Shown: positions 21,175-27,949 of the stretch, in pieces | Layout: every line of letters starts with the position of its first letter | Numbering within the stretch: position 1 is the first letter of the stretch | Origin: a virus | Length of the DNA: 64,000 bases | Virus record (IMG/VR): IMGVR_UViG_3300031772_000002 | Coordinates: 62,001-126,000 of that record | Strand: one strand, 5' to 3' | Notes under the pieces: generated by a model | The model's input: only the letters and a program-made list of their open reading frames with translations | Told to the model about the DNA's origin: nothing | The model's database searches: none | Translations under genes and position numbers: made by a program

Positions 21175-22719
21175 ATGGCTAAAGAATTTGCATTAGGTCT
21201 TCCGTCAAAAACACGTTTTGATCCAATCGATCAGAAAGGTAAAACTCGTCTTGTTATTCAAGAACATGATGCAACTACCAAACATTACGATATGAGATTA
21301 AAAGATAAAGGGGTGGCTCATAGTTGGGTTATACGTTATCTTCCTGGAGAAAAGCAGAAAATTCTTGCAATACAACAACCAACACATTTGTCAAGATATA
21401 TGAATTTTGAAGGAACAATTCCTGAAGGATATGGAGCCGGAACTGTTAAAAAAATATACGATCAAAAAGTTAAAGTTCTTTCTGCTACAGATGATAAAAT
21501 TAAAATGACATTGCCTGAAGGCAATTTTACCATGATACGACCAAAAGGATTTAGTGGAAAACAATGGTTAATGATTAAAAATTCTAGTATAAAAAATCCT
21601 ATTACATCAAAACCTAAATATAAAGTTATTGCTGAACCTATTGATTATTCTGATGAAAATAAAATACTTCAGCCAAAGGTAGATGGGGCGCATAGTATTT
21701 TTGAATTAAAATCTAACGATGTAAATAATATTTACTCATATCGAATAAGTAAAAAAACTGGAAAGCCTATAGATCATACCGATCAACTTCCTCATTTAAG
21801 AGATTTAAAAATTCCTAAATCACTTGATGGAACTATATTGAGAGGTGATCTATACGGGAAAACAACAATCGGTCCATTGCCTGCCGAACAAATAAGTGGA
21901 ATTCTTAATTCAAGTGTTAATAAAAGTATTGAAAGGCAAAAACAACTCACTCGTCTTAAACCTTATATTTTTGATATTGTTAAATTTAAAGGCAAAGATG
22001 TTTCAAAAGAAGATTATTCAAATAAACTTAAAATGATGAAAGAAGTAGAATCTAAAATACCTGAAATGCGAGTTGCTGAAACTGCAACAACTCCACATGA
22101 AAAAAGAAGACTTTTTAATATGATAAAAACTCAAAGACATCCTGACACATCTGAAGGTGTAGTTGAATGGGATTTAAACGCTCCAGGAGGCTCACCAATG
22201 AAACAAAAATTCAGAGATACCCATGATGTCTATATTAAAAGTATATACCCTGCAATAGAACAGAAAAGCGGTAAAGAGAAAAAAGAAGCTGGTGGATTTG
22301 AATATAGTTTAACTCCTCGCGGTGAAATAGTTGGAAGTGTAGGAACAGGATTTACTCAAAAAAAAAGAAAAGATATGCTTGCACATCCTGAAAGTTATAT
22401 TGGAATGGTAGCACGAGTTAAATCTCCACATCAATATGAATCTGGTGCATTAAGAGCTCCGGCATTTTATACTATGGATATAGAAAAAAATTTAAATAAA
22501 GTTGCTAATATTAATAAAGGAGTTTTCATGAACAATTTATTTAATGAAAGTTTAGTTAAAGAATTTCAAAAAATAGCTATGTCTTCAAGATTCTATCAAG
22601 GCGTTTTAAAAAAAGTTAAATGGAATGATCCAAGAAGATCAACATTTGTTGGTGGATTATATAAATCTTTAGTTAAAGAAACTGGCGGATTGCCTAAAAA
22701 AGTTATTTTAAATAAATAA
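21175..22719 (+). CDS. LigD-like 3'-phosphoesterase / ATP-dependent DNA ligase fusion with C-terminal tag
   Basis: Residues 1-100 are a LigD-type phosphoesterase: QEHDATTKHYDMRLKDKG with H31, H37, D39 and R41, then THLSRYMNFEGTIPEGYGAG with H71, matching the metal and catalytic residues of that domain. Residues about 150-375 are an ATP-dependent ligase core: PKVDGAHS (motif I, Lys168), LRGDLYG (222-228), EGVVEWD (327-333) and MKQKFRD (motif V). An OB-type domain follows (about 375-445). There is no primase-polymerase domain. The activities would clean 3' ends and seal nicks. From Met452 the sequence NLFNESLVKEFQKIAMSS copies the shared tag. Context among virion genes suggests packaging and action on the entering genome (inference). 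Confidence 0.85.
   Translation: MAKEFALGLPSKTRFDPIDQKGKTRLVIQEHDATTKHYDMRLKDKGVAHSWVIRYLPGEKQKILAIQQPTHLSRYMNFEGTIPEGYGAGTVKKIYDQKVKVLSATDDKIKMTLPEGNFTMIRPKGFSGKQWLMIKNSSIKNPITSKPKYKVIAEPIDYSDENKILQPKVDGAHSIFELKSNDVNNIYSYRISKKTGKPIDHTDQLPHLRDLKIPKSLDGTILRGDLYGKTTIGPLPAEQISGILNSSVNKSIERQKQLTRLKPYIFDIVKFKGKDVSKEDYSNKLKMMKEVESKIPEMRVAETATTPHEKRRLFNMIKTQRHPDTSEGVVEWDLNAPGGSPMKQKFRDTHDVYIKSIYPAIEQKSGKEKKEAGGFEYSLTPRGEIVGSVGTGFTQKKRKDMLAHPESYIGMVARVKSPHQYESGALRAPAFYTMDIEKNLNKVANINKGVFMNNLFNESLVKEFQKIAMSSRFYQGVLKKVKWNDPRRSTFVGGLYKSLVKETGGLPKKVILNK
22528..22719 (+). other. possible internal start / fused small tagged protein
   Basis: Inside the ligase frame an ATG at 22528 has AAGGAG five bases upstream, a better site than that of the ligase itself. 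From it a 63-residue product MNNLFNESLVKEFQKIAMSS...KKVILNK would look like the other small tagged proteins nearby. Either the ligase fused to such a gene by loss of its stop, or both a full and a short form are made. Confidence 0.5.
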
Positions 22720-22725
22720 TTTATC

Positions 22726-22759
22726 ATATTATTAATTATATTTAATTAATAAACATTAG
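22726..22759 (+). repeat. duplicated leader sequence (copy 1; copy 2 at 23286-23319)
   Basis: A 34-base AT-rich stretch ending TAATAAACATTAG is repeated exactly at 23286-23319; the last part recurs at 23578-23590. Each copy lies just upstream of the ribosome site of a tagged small gene, so gene and leader were duplicated together. Confidence 0.75.
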
Positions 22760-22771
22760 GAAGGAGGTTGT

Positions 22772-23269
22772 ATGATGAAGATTGGCCAGGCATTAAAATT
22801 AGCAATGAGTAATACACAATATCTTGAAAAAATAGCTATGATTATGATTCCATTGACACAAGGACAGATTCGGGCTCCCTGGTTTAAAATAGATGATGAA
22901 ACCAGACAGAAGCTTGTAGATAGGGCAAAACCAATGCCGGTTAGACACAGTTTGATTGGTGGGGCTGTTGGTGTGGCTACCGGAGCTACGATTGGATCTC
23001 GGCTTGGTTGGCGTGGAGCCTTAATTGGTGGTACTAGTCTTGGATTGTTAGGCGGGGCTTTAGGATATGCAGGCGGCAAGCATCAGCAGGGTTTTGCATC
23101 AAAGTCGAAATATTATTCTCCATATCAAAGAACGCCCATAGGCGTTGGATTTGCGTCAAGCAAAGAATCTGTAAACAGGGCCGCTGCCAAATTGATTGAA
23201 AATATCAAAAGAAACGATTTAAAAGGATTTTCAGGAATTAGTTTTTCCAAGCAGATTAGCGACGAATAA
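22772..23269 (+). CDS. glycine-zipper membrane protein with LEKIA tag
   Basis: Two in-frame ATGs (22772, 22775) follow AGGAGG; the second has better spacing. The ~165-residue protein begins MKIGQALKLAMSNTQYLEKI, containing a shortened tag (QYLEKIA). It then has a central Gly/Ala-rich membrane region (about 55-100: LIGGAVGVATGATIGSRLGW, ALIGGTSLGLLGGALGYAGG) typical of glycine-zipper helices. The C-terminus is basic and polar. G+C is higher than in the neighbours. It may be ejected and inserted into the host membrane (inference). Confidence 0.6.
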   Translation: MMKIGQALKLAMSNTQYLEKIAMIMIPLTQGQIRAPWFKIDDETRQKLVDRAKPMPVRHSLIGGAVGVATGATIGSRLGWRGALIGGTSLGLLGGALGYAGGKHQQGFASKSKYYSPYQRTPIGVGFASSKESVNRAAAKLIENIKRNDLKGFSGISFSKQISDE

Positions 23270-23332
23270 TTTTTAGTGATTAATTATATTATTAATTATA
23301 TTTAATTAATAAACATTAGAAAGGATCTTATT

Positions 23333-23568
23333 ATGTTTCAAAAAATTTATAAAGATTCATTTAAAAATGAACTTGAAAAAATTGCTTTATCAACAGAAGG
23401 GGTTGAGGATAACCTTAGTACTGTATTAACCCCAGAACAACTAAATCAAACTGAAAAATTGGGGGTTAATACAGTACTGCTGCTGAAAAAAATCCATTTG
23501 GACCTTGTACGGCGGCATCCCTTGGATCTACAGCTTTATTAGCAGCTTCTATATTAGGTAGAAAATAA
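23333..23568 (+). pseudogene. decayed copy of the 23603-24016 gene
   Basis: The first 40 codons (MFQKIYKDSFKNELEKIALS, then TEGVEDNLSTVLTPEQL) match the start of the 23603 product. Sequence from about 23479 encodes AAEKNPFGPCTAASLGSTAL up to LGRK, matching its C-terminus but in another frame. About 75 middle codons are missing and the actual frame stops after 69 codons. At the junction a 17-base segment (23462-23478) is the exact reverse complement of 23417-23433, a template-switch scar. The 69-residue tagged peptide could still be made. Confidence 0.75.
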
Positions 23569-23602
23569 AATTTAAATAATAAACATTAGAAAGGATATCA
23601 TT

Positions 23603-24016
23603 ATGTTTCAAAAAATTTATGAAGATGCATTTAAAGATGAACTTGAAAAAATTGCTTTATCAACAGAAGGAGTTGAAGATAGACTTGGTGCTATATTAAC
23701 TCCAGAACAATTAATTCAAGCTGAAGAATTGATTGCAAGGGCTAAAGAAAAAAGTTTTATTTTAAGACATCCATGGCTTACTGGATTTGGAACTTTAGGC
23801 ATTGCTCCTGCAATTGCTAATGAAAACGCATATAATAAAATTAGTAGAACAATGATTAGAACAAATCCCGATATCAAAGAAATACAAAAAAACATAGTAG
23901 CCAAAGAGCATGAATTAGATCTTGCTGCTGAAAAAAATCCATTTGGACCTCGCACTGCGGCATCCCTTGGATCTACAGCTTTATTAGCAGCTTCTATTCT
24001 AGGCAATAGAAGATAA
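23603..24016 (+). CDS. tagged membrane-associated protein, intact paralogue
   Basis: The 137-residue protein begins MFQKIYEDAFKDELEKIALS, the most typical form of the shared tag. It continues with TEGVEDRLGAILTPEQLIQA, a hydrophobic segment (WLTGFGTLGIAPAIANENAY), a charged helix (KEIQKNIVAKEHELDLAAEK) and a second Ala/Leu hydrophobic end (AASLGSTALLAASILGNRR). An AGAAAGGAT ribosome site precedes it. The pseudogene at 23333-23568 is its partial duplicate. Function unknown; the tag and membrane-like segments fit an ejected protein. Confidence 0.65.
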   Translation: MFQKIYEDAFKDELEKIALSTEGVEDRLGAILTPEQLIQAEELIARAKEKSFILRHPWLTGFGTLGIAPAIANENAYNKISRTMIRTNPDIKEIQKNIVAKEHELDLAAEKNPFGPRTAASLGSTALLAASILGNRR

Positions 24017-24046
24017 AATTTAAATAAGGTAAGCAATAGGTATGTT

Positions 24047-24934
24047 ATGAATAAAAAAGCTTATAATATTGATCTTAAAGTAGGAGATGTGGTTCTTGGA
24101 GGTAAATTTAAGAATCAACGAATGATTGTTGAAAAATTTGGAACTAACGATATAGGACAGCCAACAATAAATGATAAAAGTTTGTTGGCTGTTCGTATTG
24201 AAAAAACTTTACCTAATAGTAAAAAAAGTTCTGAAACTTTAGCACAAGAATTAAATAATATAGCAGGAAATGAATCTGAAGTAAATAAAACTGCTTTTAT
24301 GAAATTTCCTAACTTTAAAAAATCTTTTCAAACTTTATATGGTTTAGGTCCTGAAGGATTTTCACGAAAAGCAATTGAATATGGAAAAACATTAGGAGAT
24401 ACACTAAATCAAAAAATTATTAAAAAAATAAAACCTGAAGCACATGCAAATTTAATAGAAGCTTTAAAAGGAATGAAAAATCCTGAGCTTGTTAAAATGT
24501 ATAAAGAGAATAAAATTTCACCTGATTTATTACGTAACTATTTAAATAAAAAAAGCATTGAATCTTCTGTATCAACATTTAAAGAATCAATTCCTGCATT
24601 GGCTATATCATTACCTGTTGGAGTTGGATCAATTTATGGTGGGAAAAAATTATTGGATAAATATCGTAAACAAAATCCTAAAATGGAAAAAATTTCATCA
24701 AATATTTTGTTTAAACCAAGTTTATGGAATGAATCTATTAAAAAAATACTTAAATCTACAGCAACAAATACTACATTAAATACTGAATCAACTTTAGATT
24801 TAGATAAATACTATAATAAAAATAAAAAACAAAATTTTAAAATTACAAAAACTTCGTCATTAAATTTAAATAATATTTATCGTAATTCATTATATGATGA
24901 ATTGACAAAAATGTCAAAATTAGGTAGAAAATAA
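24047..24934 (+). CDS. tagged protein with N-terminal KOW/SH3-like region and membrane segment
   Basis: The 295-residue protein begins MNKKAYNIDLKVGDVVLGGK, with F-KNQRMIVEKFG and GQPTINDKS. A 'VGD-V-x-x-GG-x-F-K-N-x-x-(V)-V...G-x-PT-(I/V)-N' pattern suggests a small beta-barrel also seen in other phage proteins. The middle is helical, with a hydrophobic stretch at about 185-205 (PALAISLPVGVGSIYGG). Near the C-terminus LNNIYRNSLYDELTKMSKLG is a clear tag copy, here C-terminal rather than N-terminal, ending LGRK like the pseudogene. Role unknown. Confidence 0.6.
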   Translation: MNKKAYNIDLKVGDVVLGGKFKNQRMIVEKFGTNDIGQPTINDKSLLAVRIEKTLPNSKKSSETLAQELNNIAGNESEVNKTAFMKFPNFKKSFQTLYGLGPEGFSRKAIEYGKTLGDTLNQKIIKKIKPEAHANLIEALKGMKNPELVKMYKENKISPDLLRNYLNKKSIESSVSTFKESIPALAISLPVGVGSIYGGKKLLDKYRKQNPKMEKISSNILFKPSLWNESIKKILKSTATNTTLNTESTLDLDKYYNKNKKQNFKITKTSSLNLNNIYRNSLYDELTKMSKLGRK

Positions 24935-24956
24935 AATTTAAAGAAAGGATGTTATT

Positions 24957-25372
24957 ATGTTTCAAAAAATTTATAAAGATGCATTTAAAGATGAGCTTGA
25001 AAAAATTGCTTTGTCAACTATTGGAGATATTAGTAGATCAATATTTGGTTATCATAATCTTAATGAAATATCTAAAAAAATTAATATTCCTAAAAAAATG
25101 TAGAATCTTATTATCATGGTTTACGCACTCCTAATAAATTATTATATTCCAATGAAGATGTAGAAAAAGATATTAAAGATATATGGCAAAAAAAAGAAAA
25201 ATATGATAAAATACGCAATGAGTCAGGATTATTTAATACTCAGCCTGGAAGCGATGAAGAATATAAAGTTATGAAAATGTATGGAAAGCAAATGGATAAT
25301 GATTTATCAGATTATGAGAATACTAAACAAAATTTATTAAAAAAATATGTAAATATTAAAAGTAAAAAGTAA
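24957..25372 (+). pseudogene. tagged gene interrupted by a frameshift in an A7 run
   Basis: The frame starts MFQKIYKDAFKDELEKIALS, with a good GAAAGGAT site, and ends at TAG (25101-25103) after 48 codons. One base added to the seven-A run at 25092-25098 would continue into KNVESYYHGLRTPNKLLYSN and a clean 90-codon stretch ending YVNIKSKK at 25370-25372. The downstream frame has phage-like codon use and no competing gene. Possible causes are a real frameshift mutation, slippage on the A-run giving some full product, or an assembly error. Confidence 0.6.
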
Positions 25373-25406
25373 AAAATAAAAAATAAAAATTATTATTGGA
25401 TATCAA

Positions 25407-27431
25407 ATGGCTCCTCCAAGAAAAGCTTGCGAAATTGTTTTAAACATAGAACTTGCGTATGCTAAATTATTAGATACTATACAAGATATTTTAAAAAAAA
25501 TACAAACCATTATTGATTTAAAATCAAAAATAAAATACGGATTTATAGATATTGCCGATGCAGTAGGAGCAGATATAGTAGCGGCTATTGGAAGCATAGC
25601 CGCATCTGTATCAAAATCTATATTAGGTTCTATTTCAGGAATGGCTGCTGCCATTCTTGAATCTATATTATCAAGTTTATTATCAATACTTTTATCTGCT
25701 CCAACCGCTATTTTCTCGTTTATTGCAATACCGCACAGCCAGGCAAGGCAGGCTGCTCATATTGAAAGAGAATGTATATTAAGAGCATTAGAGAATGTAC
25801 GGTTAATATTATCTATAATTTCAAAATGGACCGACGGATTTAGTGGTGGAAAATTTTATGAACAAATGAAAAATGCATTGCCTTACATATCTAAAGCTAT
25901 ACAAATTTCTGTTGAATTATTAATAGATCTTGATAAAGACGAAGCAATATTAAATGAATCCAAGTATAATGCTATGCTTGACAATATACAAATGGCTGAA
26001 GATATTACAAAACCAATGTCTATAATAGATTCAAAGTTCGGATTAACACGGGCAATGGAACAAAGAAGGGATGAAATTTATAATAAACTTACTATAGAGA
26101 TAAATAATACTTACAATAAAAAACGCAATAAACTTACTGAAGAATTTCAAAAACAGATGTTAGAGATTGGATCAGGTCCTGATTTAAATTACGCAATTAA
26201 AACAGAAAGCATTCGCAATAAATATTCATTTAATCGTTCTGTTATTGAAACGGAAAGAAAAGAAAAATTACAACTTGCTTCTTTACAAGCCACTACTCAG
26301 GCAAGTATAGATGGAAGCGCTTATGTTAAAGCAATTAAAGGATTAGGGGCTGAATTTGTATATGATATGGAAATATTACTTAAAACAATTAAAAGTTTAG
26401 CATCTAATATTTCTAAAGCATATGTTGAAAACAAAAGATGCCAACGTATGTGTCATGCGATATATACAATTAGAGAATTAATTTCTAATCTTATTAATGA
26501 ACTTATTTATTTAATAAGAAAAACAACTATTGGTTCGGTTAAAGTGGCTTCAAAATCAATAGACTCAGCTCAAACATTACTTGAGGTTGTTTATGATAAA
26601 TTTACTTCATGCATTGATAGATATGAAGATGTTACATCAAAAATAAGTGATATTGAAATGTCTTTAACTGTAGTGGCTGGAAATGAATTATTATTATCTT
26701 CAGAAGCAGTTCTTAACAGCACCATTACCAGGAGTTTAATAGATCATATTAATTCGGATGATGTATTAAAAGAGGCTAATAAAGATTTTGAAGAATTTTA
26801 TAAAAAACTTGAAGATATACCTGATTGGGATGGAAAGAAAAATGTATGGGCTGTACAAACTATTGGACTGGCAGCAAGCCCTTATGTTAAATTAACAACA
26901 GATTCGGCAACGTTAGTAATAAGAGTTCCGTCATTATCATTTTCTAATAGTCGTACTGATCGTCAGGAATTAATTCAATTCATGATGGATCTTCAAAGAA
27001 CATTCAATACTATTCTTGTTCATAATTTATATGTTACTGAAGTTCTTAATTCATATACTCCTTATATGTCCTCAGAAATTGGAAATTTAATGAGAATACT
27101 TTCTAACGCAGGACTACTTGAAACTTTTGCTAATGGATTAAGTATTGTGGCGACTATAAGTGATATAACTAAAAACATTATTAAAAGTGGTATAGATTCT
27201 TTTGCAGTTACATCTGAAAATTGTATGTCATCATATCCAGATTTATATAAAAGTCCTGATGCAGCAAGGGCTTCAGCTTTATTTAAATATAATATGCCTG
27301 CCAGAACAGCTGATTTAAGTTTTCTTAAAAAATGTGAAGATAGAGATTATGATCGAATTGGAGTTCAAACATATATTAAAAATATTAATTTTAATAATAT
27401 GATTAATGAAGAAGATTTGGTTGAAAGTTAA
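25407..27431 (+). CDS. large helical tail/baseplate structural protein
   Basis: The 674-residue protein begins MAPPRKACEIVLNIELAYAK and is mainly helical. It has a hydrophobic Ala/Ile/Ser-rich region at about 50-110 (AIGSIAASVSKSILGSISGM), a charged coiled segment (about 215-260) and further helices. No family was recognised. Position directly before the gp25-like and gp6/J-like genes, and lack of any tag, favour a structural role in the baseplate or tail tip. Confidence 0.5.
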   Translation: MAPPRKACEIVLNIELAYAKLLDTIQDILKKIQTIIDLKSKIKYGFIDIADAVGADIVAAIGSIAASVSKSILGSISGMAAAILESILSSLLSILLSAPTAIFSFIAIPHSQARQAAHIERECILRALENVRLILSIISKWTDGFSGGKFYEQMKNALPYISKAIQISVELLIDLDKDEAILNESKYNAMLDNIQMAEDITKPMSIIDSKFGLTRAMEQRRDEIYNKLTIEINNTYNKKRNKLTEEFQKQMLEIGSGPDLNYAIKTESIRNKYSFNRSVIETERKEKLQLASLQATTQASIDGSAYVKAIKGLGAEFVYDMEILLKTIKSLASNISKAYVENKRCQRMCHAIYTIRELISNLINELIYLIRKTTIGSVKVASKSIDSAQTLLEVVYDKFTSCIDRYEDVTSKISDIEMSLTVVAGNELLLSSEAVLNSTITRSLIDHINSDDVLKEANKDFEEFYKKLEDIPDWDGKKNVWAVQTIGLAASPYVKLTTDSATLVIRVPSLSFSNSRTDRQELIQFMMDLQRTFNTILVHNLYVTEVLNSYTPYMSSEIGNLMRILSNAGLLETFANGLSIVATISDITKNIIKSGIDSFAVTSENCMSSYPDLYKSPDAARASALFKYNMPARTADLSFLKKCEDRDYDRIGVQTYIKNINFNNMINEEDLVES

Positions 27432-27473
27432 AATAGAATGGATTTATTCATATTTTAGAACTATTTTATAATT

Positions 27474-27947
27474 ATGGATATTGACTTCTCTACTATTATA
27501 AATTCAAGTTCTTCTACAACACCATCTTCTGGTTTTGAAATTTCTATATTAGACAATCCTAAAGGTGTAGAAGGAAACAGGGCATTATTAAATAGATTTG
27601 AAATAACATTTTTAACTCAATTGAAAAGTTTTTTAATTAATGATAAAATTGTATTAGATACTTTTGGAGGAGATGCTGATAAATTTATTAATCGCCCCTC
27701 TGTTTTAAACAATATTCAAAGTATTGCTGCGGCTATATCAGTATCAATAGATCAAACTATTAAATCAATGAAAAGCGATGAGCCTGAAAAAATACCAGAT
27801 ACTGAAAAAATACTTAACGCAAATTTATTAAGTATTGATGTTGTAGAAGGAGTAGTAGTGGCACAAATTGAAGTCATTCCAGTTAATGTTGAACCGTATA
27901 GTAATTTAATATTTAATCTTCCGATTATTAATAGAACGGAATTTTAA
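27474..27947 (+). CDS. putative baseplate wedge protein (gp25/W-like position)
   Basis: The 157-residue protein has a Ser/Thr-rich start. It then has RALLNRFEITFLTQLKSFL and LDTFGGDADKFINRPSVLNN, with helices and closing strands LSIDVVEGVVVAQIEVIPVN. Size, a long-helix/FGG core and place three bases before the gp6/J-like gene agree with gp25/gpW wedge proteins, which nucleate the sheath end. The family's usual EPR-like motif is not evident, so this remains a position-based call. Confidence 0.45.
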   Translation: MDIDFSTIINSSSSTTPSSGFEISILDNPKGVEGNRALLNRFEITFLTQLKSFLINDKIVLDTFGGDADKFINRPSVLNNIQSIAAAISVSIDQTIKSMKSDEPEKIPDTEKILNANLLSIDVVEGVVVAQIEVIPVNVEPYSNLIFNLPIINRTEF

Positions 27948-27949
27948 TC

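Noticed and set aside
22726-23600. CRISPR-like repeat suggested by three copies of an AT-rich leader
   Set aside because: Copies are spaced by genes rather than by unique spacers of even length, and each precedes a ribosome site; they are duplicated gene leaders.
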